The notes below the pieces were generated by a model. That model ran no database searches and had not been told where the DNA came from. It worked only from the letters and a program-made list of their open reading frames with translations. The translations under genes were made by a program, and so were the position numbers. Source: Candidatus Zixiibacteriota bacterium (GTDB taxonomy: Bacteria; Zixibacteria; MSB-5A5; SM1-73). From it: a stretch of 17,099 bases of DNA. Location: assembly GCA_023129805.1 (NCBI GenBank), contig JAGMBK010000022.1:1-17099 (forward strand). The letters run 5' to 3'. This document shows, piece by piece, positions 6,843 to 14,283 of this stretch; position 1 is the stretch's first letter; every line of letters begins with the position of its first letter.

Positions 6843-7760
6843 ATGAAAAATTTTCTAAGAAAATGGATAAAGGCAATACGGGCGCCTTTTTTTACAGCCA
6901 GCGCCATTCCGGTTCTGGTGGGATCAGCCTTAGCCTGGAACATTACCGGAAAGTTCAGCTTATCTAAATTTATTCTGGTCCTGGTGGGAGTGCCCCTGTT
7001 TAACGCAGGAACAAATTTAGCCAACGACTATTATGACCACAAAACCGGAAATGATGAGATCAACACCAGGGTTACACCTTTCTCCGGAGGAAGCCGGGTA
7101 ATTCAAAACGGGGTAATTCCGCCCAAGCACGTGTTGATCGGCTCGTTTTTATTCTTTGGTCTGGGGTCTGTCATCGGGCTATATTTGAATGCGGTCACTC
7201 CAGGGAATCTGGTCTTATATCTGGGCATCTTCGGGCTTTTAAGTGGCTTTCTCTATACCGCCACCCCGATCCTCATCGGCTATCGAGGCATCGGTGAGTT
7301 TGTAGTTGGCTTAAACTTAGGCACCCTTACCATAATAGGGGCATACTACGTTCAAGCCCACATCCTAAGCTGGTCTGCCTTCTGGCTATCCCTTCCCATC
7401 GGCTTTCTGGTGGCGGCGATTTTATATATCAATCAGTTTCCCGATTATGAAGCAGATAAGGCGGTGAATAAAAAACACCTGGTGGTCAGATTGGGAAAGA
7501 GAAAGGCGGTTTATGGCTACTATTTCTTAATCTGCGCCACTTATTTGGTGATAGCAGGAAGTGTGATTTTCAGGATGGTCACCCCCTTTGCCCTGATTTC
7601 CTTTTTAACCCTCCCCTTAGCCTTAGGCGCCATCAAAACCCTGAAATCAAACTACGACAAATTTGCCGAGCTCATTCCCGCTCAAGCCAAGACCGTCCAG
7701 ACACACCTTTTCACCGGTCTTCTTCTGTCTTTAGGCCTAGTGCTGGGAAGGGTGGTCTGA
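6843..7760 (+). CDS. menA: UbiA-family prenyltransferase, probably 1,4-dihydroxy-2-naphthoate polyprenyltransferase (MenA)
   Basis: This 305-residue integral membrane protein has about eight or nine hydrophobic helices and the two Asp-rich motifs of the UbiA family. NDYYD at 61-65 (NLANDYYDHKTGND) and DYEAD at 201-205 (NQFPDYEADK) bind the prenyl diphosphate through magnesium. The wording around both motifs, including TPFSGGSRVIQNG, fits MenA, which attaches the polyprenyl tail to dihydroxynaphthoate in menaquinone synthesis. I chose ATG at 6843, eight bases after GGGTGGGA; a TTG one codon earlier is also possible. It is the last gene of the manC operon, followed at once by repeats. The other men genes are not in the window. 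A different UbiA substrate is possible but less likely. Confidence 0.87.
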   Translation: MKNFLRKWIKAIRAPFFTASAIPVLVGSALAWNITGKFSLSKFILVLVGVPLFNAGTNLANDYYDHKTGNDEINTRVTPFSGGSRVIQNGVIPPKHVLIGSFLFFGLGSVIGLYLNAVTPGNLVLYLGIFGLLSGFLYTATPILIGYRGIGEFVVGLNLGTLTIIGAYYVQAHILSWSAFWLSLPIGFLVAAILYINQFPDYEADKAVNKKHLVVRLGKRKAVYGYYFLICATYLVIAGSVIFRMVTPFALISFLTLPLALGAIKTLKSNYDKFAELIPAQAKTVQTHLFTGLLLSLGLVLGRVV

Positions 7761-7769
7761 TCCCTGAAG

Positions 7770-7849
7770 TGTCATTCTGAGCGAAGCGAAGAATCTCAAC
7801 GTATATGCAGAATCCGACGGCGAGACCCTTCGCTTCGCTCAGGGTGACA
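7770..7849. repeat. REPIN-like inverted-repeat unit, left of the GIY-YIG gene
   Basis: The unit opens with TGTCATTCTGAGCGAAGCGA and closes with the inverted form CTTCGCTCAGGGTGACA. The spacer of about 30 bases is not repeated elsewhere in the window. It starts ten bases after menA ends. Confidence 0.8.
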
Positions 7850-7855
7850 CCCCCC

Positions 7856-7900
7856 GTGTCATGCTGAGCGTAGCGAAGCATCTGCGTAGCGAAGCATCTC
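7856..7900. repeat. Solo repeat, TGTCATGCTGAG type, with an internal duplication
   Basis: TGTCATGCTGAGCGTAGCGA begins a half unit, and the piece GTAGCGAAGCATCT occurs twice in tandem within it. It lies just before the GIY-YIG gene, in place of a recognisable promoter or ribosome site. Confidence 0.7.
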
Positions 7901-7928
7901 AGGATTTTCAATAGCAGTTGGACGCAGT

Positions 7929-8222
7929 ATGAGAAAGGAAAAACAATATTACGTTTATATAATGACAAACAAATCACGGACCCTATATACGGGCGTAACA
8001 AGCAATTTGATACGCAGAGTATATGAGCACAAAAACAAGTTGGTTGATGGTTTCACAAAAAAATACAACATCACCAAACTTGTCTATTATGAAGTGACCA
8101 ATGAAGCGACTTCTGCCATTGCGAGAGAAAAGCAGATAAAAGGATGGTTAAGAAAAAAGAAAATTGCGCTGATTGAATCGGTAAATCCGCAGTGGAAAGA
8201 TCTAAGTGAAGAGTGGATGTAA
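7929..8222 (+). CDS. Small GIY-YIG nuclease-domain protein
   Basis: This 97-residue protein is a stand-alone GIY-YIG domain of the YhbQ/UPF0213-like group. YYVYIMTNKSRTLYTGVTSN at 7-26 contains the two tyrosine motifs, with the conserved R29/R30 after it (NLIRRVYEHK) and E67 in AIAREKQIKGW as the likely metal-binding glutamate. Family members can nick or cut DNA, but the cellular job of these small forms is not settled. There is no clear ribosome site ahead of the ATG at 7929. Inverted-repeat units lie on both sides (7770-7900 and 8236-8414), with no other gene inside. That arrangement recalls genes that travel with, or act on, the repeats that flank them. This link is inference. Confidence 0.88.
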   Translation: MRKEKQYYVYIMTNKSRTLYTGVTSNLIRRVYEHKNKLVDGFTKKYNITKLVYYEVTNEATSAIAREKQIKGWLRKKKIALIESVNPQWKDLSEEWM

Positions 8223-8235
8223 CGTCAACCCCACA

Positions 8236-8316
8236 TGTCATTCTGAGCGAAGCGAAGAATCTGCGCAGCGAAATATTTAGAGATTCTTCGGTCGCTTAAG
8301 CTCCCTCAGAATGACA
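8236..8316. repeat. REPIN-like inverted-repeat unit, right of the GIY-YIG gene
   Basis: TGTCATTCTGAGCGAAGCGA at the left and AGATTCTTCGGTCGCTTAAG then CTCAGAATGACA at the right form an 81-base unit with inverted ends. The unit ends share the 12-base sequence TGTCATTCTGAG exactly. It begins 14 bases after the stop of the GIY-YIG gene. Confidence 0.8.
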
Positions 8317-8341
8317 GGGGGAGATACCATGTCTATGCACT

Positions 8342-8414
8342 TGTCATGCTGAGCGAAGCGAAGCATCTGGTTTTTAGATTCTTCGTCCCGCCTGTGGCGG
8401 AAGTCAGAATAACA
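8342..8414. repeat. REPIN-like inverted-repeat unit before the radical SAM gene
   Basis: The left end is TGTCATGCTGAGCGAAGCGA, and the right half is AGATTCTTCGTCCCGCCTGT followed by a degraded end TCAGAATAACA. The unit ends 32 bases before the radical SAM gene starts, leaving little room for a native leader. Confidence 0.7.
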
Positions 8415-8445
8415 GTGGAGTCATATTCTCTATTTTAAGTTTCTC

Positions 8446-10230
8446 ATGACTGATTTAATTCTTCTACACCCCCCCAGCATATATGATTTTCGGAAACGTT
8501 CCGTAATGTGGGGACCGATAAGCGACGTGATTCCCTCCACCCCGGTCTTTGACATGTATCCTCTGGGCTTTGTCAGCCTGTCCCATTATCTAACCAGACA
8601 AGGGTTTAACGTGCGAATCATCAACATCGCCTATAAGATGCTGTCTGATCCTCATTATGATCCAGAAAAAGAGATAAAAAAGTTGAAAACGTTTGCCTTT
8701 GGCATAGATCTGCATTGGCTGCCCCATGCCCAGGGAAGCCTGGAATTAGCCCGGATAGTAAAAAAACATCATCCCCAAACTCCGTTGATCTTCGGAGGTC
8801 TATCTTCGACTTATTTTCATCAGGAGTTGATAACTTATCCTCAGGTGGATTTTGTCTTAAGAGGGGACTCCACCGAGATGCCTCTTTTGCTTTTGATGTC
8901 TGCACTTAAAAACGGGAAAGGCTTTGTCGACATTCCCAATCTGACCTACAAGGAAAATGGAGAGGTAAAGATCAATCAGATGGGTTGGGTTCCTGATGAT
9001 TTAAACCAGTATCCCTTAGATTATTCCCATATCATCAGATCGGCGATAAGACACAAAGATCTTTCCGGGCACGTTCCTTTTTATGGCTGGCAGGAGTATC
9101 CCATCACAGCCGTCTTCACCTGCCGGGGCTGTAGTTATCATTGTGGCACCTGTGGAGGCTCACAGGAGAGTTACAAAGATTTCTGTCATCGCCAAAAGCC
9201 AGCTTACCGGGATGCGGAGCTGGTAGCTTTTGATATTTCTCAAATCTCCCGGTATTTCAAAGGACCTATCTTCATCTTAGGGGATATATTTCAACCGGGG
9301 GAAGAGTATGCTCAAAAGCTTTTGAGCCTTTTGCGAAAACAAAAGCTGGACAACCATGTGGTGCTGGAATTCTTTGATATTCCTCCTTCAGACTTTCTGG
9401 ATACGATCGCCGCCTCCATTCCCCATCTAAACATTCAGCTTTCTCCTGAGACCCATGATCCAAAGATAAGAGCCACCTTCGGTCGACCCTATGATAATGA
9501 AAAAATGGAGCAGATGATCGAAAAAATTCTTAAGTTAGATTGCCACAAATTTGATCTCTTCTTCATGATCGGGTTGCCCGGTCAGGATGTCCAATCGGTT
9601 ATGGAGACGGTGGATTATATTGATCATCTTTTACAAAGATTTGGAAAAACCAAAAAGCTATTTCCTTATATTTCTCCCCTATCTCCCTTTTTGGATCCAG
9701 GGAGCAGAGTTTTTGAAAACCCAAAAGAATATGGCTACAAGCTGTTCTATCATACTCTGGAGGAACACAGAAAGGCGCTACTTACGCCAAGCTGGAAACA
9801 GATGCTCAACTATGAGACTGCCTGGATGACAAAAGATCAAATCGTGGAAAGCACCTACCAGAGTGCCTCAAAGCTTAATCAGGTGAAATACAAGCATGGA
9901 CTGATTAAGTTGAAAAGATTTAAGGAGATTGAAAAGAGGATAAACCAAGCCCAAAGCATCATTCGGGCAATCGACCAACAGACGACAAAAGAGGGATCGG
10001 TTAAACTGGATCCACAAAAAGAACCTGAAGATGCCAATTCATCTGTTAGAACGCTGAAGATCTCCACAATCTGCGACAAAGATGAACTCAAATGGCCGGT
10101 AAGATTTTTTAGGTTTAACCTCCGCAAAGGATCTTTGAAATTTCTGTCGCTTCTCAAAATAAAAAACATCCTCAGCTTGATCTTGCGGAGAGACGACTTA
10201 TCATCAAAAACAGAGAAAAGACCGCTCTAA
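8446..10230 (+). CDS. B12-binding domain radical SAM protein of unknown substrate
   Basis: This 594-residue protein begins with a cobalamin-binding-type Rossmann domain at about 1-160 (LHPPSIYDFRKRSVMWGPIS, YPLGFVSLSHYLTRQGF, FGGLSSTYF). A radical SAM domain at about 218-440 follows. Its [4Fe-4S] cysteines are C229, C233 and C236 (CSYHCGTC, the CxxxCxxC pattern), with an extra C226 just before. The segments QLSPETHDPKIR and MIGLPGQD are typical of the barrel. The C-terminal ~110 residues are basic, with a hydrophobic patch at 562-580. Proteins with this layout methylate unactivated carbons or rearrange substrates. The overall look recalls the Ta0216-type B12/SAM family, which has no known substrate; that match is from memory. 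The ATG at 8446 has no clear ribosome site. The gene stands alone between repeat islands. Confidence 0.88.
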   Translation: MTDLILLHPPSIYDFRKRSVMWGPISDVIPSTPVFDMYPLGFVSLSHYLTRQGFNVRIINIAYKMLSDPHYDPEKEIKKLKTFAFGIDLHWLPHAQGSLELARIVKKHHPQTPLIFGGLSSTYFHQELITYPQVDFVLRGDSTEMPLLLLMSALKNGKGFVDIPNLTYKENGEVKINQMGWVPDDLNQYPLDYSHIIRSAIRHKDLSGHVPFYGWQEYPITAVFTCRGCSYHCGTCGGSQESYKDFCHRQKPAYRDAELVAFDISQISRYFKGPIFILGDIFQPGEEYAQKLLSLLRKQKLDNHVVLEFFDIPPSDFLDTIAASIPHLNIQLSPETHDPKIRATFGRPYDNEKMEQMIEKILKLDCHKFDLFFMIGLPGQDVQSVMETVDYIDHLLQRFGKTKKLFPYISPLSPFLDPGSRVFENPKEYGYKLFYHTLEEHRKALLTPSWKQMLNYETAWMTKDQIVESTYQSASKLNQVKYKHGLIKLKRFKEIEKRINQAQSIIRAIDQQTTKEGSVKLDPQKEPEDANSSVRTLKISTICDKDELKWPVRFFRFNLRKGSLKFLSLLKIKNILSLILRRDDLSSKTEKRPL

Positions 10231-10291
10231 AGTATTTCTGAAGGTGTCTGCGTTTTTTCCTTCTTTGATTGAGCTTGCCTCTTTCAGTTAA

Positions 10292-10327
10292 AAGGCCAGA
10301 ACCTAACTTAAGTTAGGTTCTGGCCTT
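10292..10327. repeat. Perfect 36-base palindrome
   Basis: AAGGCCAGAACCTAACTT is followed directly by its exact reverse complement, giving 18 base pairs without a loop. It lies 61 bases after the radical SAM gene and could form a cruciform or a bidirectional hairpin. It lacks a T-tract on either side, so it is not a standard terminator. It is related to the hairpin at 4270-4297 with a paired change that keeps the stem. Confidence 0.85.
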
Positions 10328-10391
10328 GCACTAGGCCTAAATTTTGCCATTACAAAAAGCAGAGGGCATTTGAAACCTGGCGTTACCACCC

Positions 10392-10419
10392 TTGTTTTTA
10401 CTTTGTAATAGATTATATT
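10392..10419 (+). promoter_or_regulatory. Possible promoter for the DUF4389 gene
   Basis: TTGTTT (10392-10397) and TATATT (10414-10419), 16 bases apart, precede a leader of about 150 bases that contains the hairpin at 10451-10477. The -35 box is weak. Confidence 0.28.
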
Positions 10420-10437
10420 ATAAAAATTGCATTTGCG

Positions 10438-10503
10438 AAACCTTTTTTTCGTAGCCAAGCCTTCTCGGCTTGTCTACGCAAAGCTTGCGGGAAAAGGTTT
10501 TTT
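10438..10503. repeat. Hairpin repeat nested in AAACCTTTT / AAAAGGTTT arms
   Basis: The inner stem pairs GTAGCCAAGCC (10451-10461) with GGCTTGTCTAC (10467-10477), with one mismatch. Outer arms AAACCTTTT and AAAAGGTTT enclose it. The layout suggests a small inserted palindromic element in the region ahead of the DUF4389 gene. Confidence 0.55.
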
Positions 10504-10576
10504 GTAAATGGAGTATTTGAGTCCATCAATCTGGTAATTTTTGATCTTATCTAACTTTTAAGAAGGAGAGAAGGTC

Positions 10577-10879
10577 ATGTATAATTATCCGGTCAACTAC
10601 AGTGTAGATTATCCAGAGAAACCGTCACGGCTTTTGGTGTTAGCTCGTGTATTTCTAGGCTGGCTTTATATCGGAGTTCCGCATGGTCTATTCTGTCTGG
10701 TATATACAATTACAACTTTTTTTGTTGCTATTCTTTCATATTTTGCTATATTAATAACTGGACGTTTTCCTTTAGGCTGGTTTGATTTTCTGATCAGATA
10801 TGCCCGCTACATAAATCGACTGGCGGCTTATTGTAGCTGTATGACTGATAAATATCCACCATTTAGTGGAAGAAGATGA
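10577..10879 (+). CDS. DUF4389 domain membrane protein
   Basis: This 100-residue protein fits the DUF4389 family: an N-terminal YPVNYSVDYPEKPSRLLVL segment, a membrane region at about 21-60 with one long or two short helices, and the family ending FPLGWFDFLIRYARYINRLA, AYCSCMTDKYPPFS. The function of the family is not known. Many members carry one or two such modules and lie in the cytoplasmic membrane. The start ATG at 10577 has a good AAGGAGAGAAGG ribosome site upstream. The lipoprotein gene follows after 63 bases on the same strand and may share its transcript, though that gene has its own strong ribosome site. Confidence 0.82.
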   Translation: MYNYPVNYSVDYPEKPSRLLVLARVFLGWLYIGVPHGLFCLVYTITTFFVAILSYFAILITGRFPLGWFDFLIRYARYINRLAAYCSCMTDKYPPFSGRR

Positions 10880-10942
10880 TTGAAGAAATGATTGCTCTCT
10901 GAAATCAATATACTGAAAATCAAAAGTTGGAGGTAACGAGCG

Positions 10943-12223
10943 ATGAAAAAAGTTTTGATCTTTATGGCAATATTGTCATTGGTGATTTTCAATTGTTCCA
11001 AAAAGAACATAACCAATAACTATTATCCCTCGCCTGATAAAGGAGCCATAGTGGGGTTTGTGTACCCGCCTGAATCTGAAGCGACGGTTACTGCGTATTT
11101 GGGATTGGAAATTGCTTCAACCTACATCGACACGGTCGGCTATTTTGAGCTCACCGAACTGCCCCCGGGCACCTATTCCATCTCAGTGGAAGCCGAAGGA
11201 TACATGGATTATTACTCGTATAAAACTATATGGGTAGCAGGTGGGGCGACAGTATCCATGGATAGTGTCTTCCTTGTCTCGATCCACGATTTGATCTACT
11301 CGGTTTCGCCCTACGACGGAGCAGAGGGGGTGAGGGTATACGAAACGATCAGAATTAGCTTTCGGACTTCGATGAACACAGGAAGTGTGGAGAGCGCGTT
11401 TCGTGTGGAGCCAGAGGTAGAGGGCGAGTTTTCTTGGTACAATGGGAGAATAAAAGGAGTAGCTGGCATATCTGAATTACGCTTCGTACCCAAAGACCAG
11501 TTTGCAACCAATACGCTCTATCAGGTGACGATCGACACCACCGCGTCAGATGCTGAAGGAATAAAGTTGTCGGAACCATACCAGTTCTCCTTCACCACTG
11601 AGCCCATAAAAATACTGTCAACAAGACCTTCACACAAAGAAACCTGGGTTTCTCCGTACACCGGGGTAACGATCAGGTTCAACAGCGTTATGGATGCAGA
11701 ATCAGTAATTTCAGCCTTCAAGATGGTGGATTCTGAACTGAATGATGTGACCGGGGAGTTTTCCTGGCGCTACCAGAGCCAGATGGAATTTCGGCCGTAC
11801 TCCATTTTAACTGCCAATAAAAAATACACTGTGACCATCGATACCAGTGCCGCAGACCTCAAAGGGGGGAAATTGCCTGAGCCCTACCAGTTTTACTTCA
11901 CCACCGAGCCAATTAGAATAGTGTCTACGAGACCCACACACAAAGAGACCTGGGTTGATCCCCTTGCCACAGTAACGATCATCTTCAACACTAATATGGA
12001 CGCAGAGTCGGTGATTTTGGCCTTCAAGATGGTGGATTCCCAACTGCAAGACGTAACGGGAGAGTTTGTTTGGTTCAACCAGCGACAGATGGACTTTAGT
12101 CCTGATTCGGTTCTGGCTGCCAATGAGACATACACTGTGACGATCGATACCAATGCAAAAGATGTCTCTGGTGGCTCTCTGGATGAGCCTTACAATTTCT
12201 GGTTCAAAACCCGCCCATATTAA
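10943..12223 (+). CDS. Surface lipoprotein with a carboxypeptidase-regulatory-like domain and three Ig-like (BIg_5/SbsA-type) repeats
   Basis: The 426-residue protein starts with a short signal peptide ending IFNC at C18; Asn before the Cys is unusual for a lipobox. Residues about 33-112 look like a carboxypeptidase-regulatory-like beta sandwich (GAIVGFVYPP, VGYFELTELPPGTYSISVEAEGY). Three repeats of about 100 residues follow, at about 118-219, 222-321 and 325-424. Each has P...A/TWV near the start, SxMDxxSVxxAF, a FxP block, YxVTIDT and a closing EPYxFxFxT. The last two repeats are very alike even in DNA, about 305 bases apart, so they arose by recent duplication. Such proteins are exposed on the cell surface, possibly in adhesion or as spacer stalks. 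A GGAGGT site precedes the ATG. No substrate or partner is visible. Confidence 0.85.
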   Translation: MKKVLIFMAILSLVIFNCSKKNITNNYYPSPDKGAIVGFVYPPESEATVTAYLGLEIASTYIDTVGYFELTELPPGTYSISVEAEGYMDYYSYKTIWVAGGATVSMDSVFLVSIHDLIYSVSPYDGAEGVRVYETIRISFRTSMNTGSVESAFRVEPEVEGEFSWYNGRIKGVAGISELRFVPKDQFATNTLYQVTIDTTASDAEGIKLSEPYQFSFTTEPIKILSTRPSHKETWVSPYTGVTIRFNSVMDAESVISAFKMVDSELNDVTGEFSWRYQSQMEFRPYSILTANKKYTVTIDTSAADLKGGKLPEPYQFYFTTEPIRIVSTRPTHKETWVDPLATVTIIFNTNMDAESVILAFKMVDSQLQDVTGEFVWFNQRQMDFSPDSVLAANETYTVTIDTNAKDVSGGSLDEPYNFWFKTRPY

Positions 12224-12439
12224 TAATTTAAGTAACCGGAAAATGAGCTAAAAGGCAACGCTTGATTCTCAACCACCGGTGCCAGAACAGGCGGTTGTCA
12301 TTTAGACGTTCGGCTTGGGAAAGCCCCGTAAGTTTTCCGCTGATCTGTCGGAACAGGGTGGCCAGCACCACATCCTTCAACCCATCCCCAACAATTCAGA
12401 TAATCCAAATATAACATAACCAACCTGGCTTTTTTGATG
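12224..12439. other. Intergenic region with a 55-codon open frame on the minus strand
   Basis: Between the lipoprotein stop and the dnaJ promoter I see no clear gene. On the minus strand, 12395-12228 stays open for 55 codons, with a TTG at 12380 behind GGGGATGGG and product text such as VLATLFRQISGKLTGLSQAE. It would end almost at the lipoprotein stop. A weak imperfect hairpin (CAACCACC at 12270-12277 with GGCGGTTG at 12290-12297) could act as a terminator for the lipoprotein gene. Confidence 0.3.
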
Positions 12440-12468
12440 TTGACAGTTATGATGGTGACGTATATATT
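12440..12468 (+). promoter_or_regulatory. Strong sigma70-type promoter for dnaJ
   Basis: TTGACA (12440-12445) and TATATT (12463-12468) are exactly 17 bases apart, close to consensus. Transcription would start near 12475, giving a leader of about 137 bases before the dnaJ ATG. No CIRCE repeat and no obvious sigma32-type boxes are visible. Confidence 0.6.
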
Positions 12469-12505
12469 CGATAGAGTTGAAGATTTTTCGAACAGAGCCA
12501 AAAAT

Positions 12506-12554
12506 CTTATGGTATTTGTGATAGTATTCAGCCATAAGCCGAATTACCTTATGG
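12506..12554 (+). promoter_or_regulatory. dnaJ leader with alternative hairpins (CTTATGG / CCATAAG / CTTATGG)
   Basis: CTTATGG at 12506-12512 and again at 12548-12554 can each pair with the single CCATAAG at 12532-12538, so only one of two seven-base-pair hairpins can form at a time. It lies within the predicted dnaJ 5' leader. Mutually exclusive hairpins are the usual base of attenuators and RNA switches; the role here is inferred. Confidence 0.4.
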
Positions 12555-12611
12555 TGGTCGTATCCTCTTCTACGGGAGTTGAGATTCTGTAGGGAGAAAA
12601 GAAAGGTGAAG

Positions 12612-13769
12612 ATGGCTAAGCGGGATTATTACGAAGTGCTGGGGCTAAGCCGGGATGCTACGGATGTTGACATAAAGAAGGCGTATCGCAGACTGGCGCT
12701 TAAGTATCATCCCGATAAGAACCCCGGCAGCAAAGAGGCGGAGGAGAGCTTCAAGGAAGCCACCGAGGCATATGAGGTTCTAAAGGAGCCTCAGAAAAGA
12801 TCAACGTATGATCAATTTGGCCACGCTGGTTTGTCCGGTGCAGGTGGCTTTGGAGGATTTGATTTCACCACCTTCGATCTCTCCGATGCCCTGAGGGCCT
12901 TCATGCGGGATTTTGGAAGCTTCGGGAGCGTTTTTGATGAATTCTTTGGTACCACTTCAACCAGAACGCGCAGGGGCTATCAAAAGGGGCAGGATTTACA
13001 GATAAGGCTCAAACTCACCTTAGAAGAGATCGCCACCGGAGTGGAGAAGAAGATAAAGCTGAAAAGATTGCAGAAGTGCTCTGAATGCGACGGAATCGGC
13101 GCCGCAGAAGGGACCTCTAAAAAAGAGTGTTCCAGATGTCGGGGATCCGGTCAAATAAGACGGGTATCTCGTTCCCTCTTCGGACAGTTCGTTAACGTCA
13201 CCACCTGCGATTATTGCAATGGAGAGGGGATGGTCATTGATACACCATGCCCGGCATGTAGGGGAGAGGGAAGAGTGAAAGGAACGAGCACCATTTCTGT
13301 GAAGATCCCGCCCGGTGTGACCACTGGAAACTACATCCAAATACGTGACACAGGAAATGCAGGACCCCGGGGAGGTCCTCCCGGGGATGTGATCGTGCTT
13401 ATCCAAGAACAGGAGCATCCAGCTTTCAAAAGGCGGGGAGATGATATTGTGCATGAGACACTGATAAGCTTTACCCAAGCCGCCTTAGGGGATGAGATCA
13501 CAGTTCCAACTTTGGATGGCAAGTGGAGTTTGAAAATTCCGTCCGGCACTCAGTCCGGAAAGTTATTCAAATTAAAAGGAAAAGGAATCCCACGCTTGCA
13601 CGGCTACGGACGAGGAGATGAGCTGATTAGAGTTTTGGTATGGGTCCCAACCCACTTAACCTCAGAGGAAAAGAAACTTTTAAAGGAGTTGGCTTCCAAG
13701 GAAAATATGAAGCCACCCGAGGGAGACAAAAGCCTCTTTGAGAAATTGAGACAGACTTTGGGAGTGTAG
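12612..13769 (+). CDS. dnaJ: Chaperone protein DnaJ
   Basis: This 385-residue type I J-protein stimulates the ATPase of DnaK and hands it unfolded clients. The J domain fills residues 4-70 with the HPD motif at 33-35. A Gly/Phe-rich region covers about 70-122 ([14 protein letters not shown] and FDEFFG). The zinc-binding region has four CxxCxGxG repeats: C156/C159, C173/C176, C199/C202 and C213/C216. C-terminal client-binding domains run to the end. I place the start at ATG 12612, which gives [12 protein letters not shown], with GAAAGGTGAAG ahead; an upstream TTG at 12579 in frame would add residues not seen in the family. The motif [14 protein letters not shown] within the G/F region resembles the inhibitory helix of other DnaJs. 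No dnaK or grpE is in the window. Confidence 0.95.
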   Translation: MAKRDYYEVLGLSRDATDVDIKKAYRRLALKYHPDKNPGSKEAEESFKEATEAYEVLKEPQKRSTYDQFGHAGLSGAGGFGGFDFTTFDLSDALRAFMRDFGSFGSVFDEFFGTTSTRTRRGYQKGQDLQIRLKLTLEEIATGVEKKIKLKRLQKCSECDGIGAAEGTSKKECSRCRGSGQIRRVSRSLFGQFVNVTTCDYCNGEGMVIDTPCPACRGEGRVKGTSTISVKIPPGVTTGNYIQIRDTGNAGPRGGPPGDVIVLIQEQEHPAFKRRGDDIVHETLISFTQAALGDEITVPTLDGKWSLKIPSGTQSGKLFKLKGKGIPRLHGYGRGDELIRVLVWVPTHLTSEEKKLLKELASKENMKPPEGDKSLFEKLRQTLGV

Positions 13770-13943
13770 ACAGTTGGCAGTTAGATATATCGAATTGTCA
13801 ACGGACCCGTCCTGAAGGCTGGGCCTGAAGGATTGAACGGATTAAGCGGATAGGAAGTTTCCCTGCTCTTCAGGCGAAATTTTTTAATTAGAACAAAAAT
13901 CTAACCTTATCCCTTGCCCTATTCATGAATGGAGGAAGTTGTC

Positions 13944-14060
13944 GTAGGGACAGTCCTTCAGGGTGAATCCCTTCAGGATGAACCCTCGTGGCTGTCCGCC
14001 TTGAAGTCAGGACAGGGACAAGTCCCGAACCGTATGGTTCGGGACAAGCTCTGTCCCTAC
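13944..14060. repeat. Composite repeat bounded by GTAGGGACAG / CTGTCCCTAC
   Basis: The element has ten-base inverted ends at 13944-13953 and 14051-14060. Inside, GTCCCGAACC (14022-14031) and GGTTCGGGAC (14036-14045) form a perfect ten-base-pair hairpin with loop GTAT. It has no open frame of note and fills part of the gap between dnaJ and rsmE. Confidence 0.75.
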
Positions 14061-14069
14061 ATTGCTGTG

Positions 14070-14136
14070 TGTCATTCTGAGCCCGAAGGGCGAAGAATCT
14101 CAAAAAACCAGATGCTTCGCTTCGCTCAGCATGACA
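14070..14136. repeat. REPIN-like inverted-repeat unit between dnaJ and rsmE
   Basis: It opens with TGTCATTCTGAG and closes with CTTCGCTTCGCTCAGCATGACA (inverted form of the TGTCATGCTGAG variant). It is the fourth paired unit of this family in the window, after those at 7770, 8236 and 8342. Confidence 0.8.
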
Positions 14137-14150
14137 GATTCGTAATGGTC

Positions 14151-14283
14151 GTAGGGACAGCCCTTCCTTCGACTTTGCTCAGGACGGTGAGCTTATCGAA
14201 CCGTGTGGCTGTCCTCATTGGGTTTGGACAGGGACACTTCTCCCGCCAAAGCCGGGCTCAACGCAAGCAAGTCCTGTCCCTAC
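14151..14283. repeat. Second composite repeat bounded by GTAGGGACAG / CTGTCCCTAC
   Basis: The same ten-base inverted ends as in the element at 13944 enclose a different interior. It includes CCTTCGACTTTGCTCAGGAC, a near copy of the repeat at the end of the HIT gene. Just beyond it, GCAAACCT GA AGGTTTGC (about 14303-14320) forms another hairpin close to the rsmE start. Confidence 0.75.

Noticed and set aside
7770..8414. Repeat cluster as a CRISPR array
   Set aside because: Units are inverted pairs of variable sequence, without regular direct repeats and spacers, and no cas gene is near.
12298..12501. 67-codon minus-strand open frame across the dnaJ promoter
   Set aside because: It runs over a strong promoter and has no recognisable motif or ribosome site.
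13020..13478. 152-codon minus-strand open frame
   Set aside because: It is antisense to the dnaJ zinc-finger region and shows no family features.
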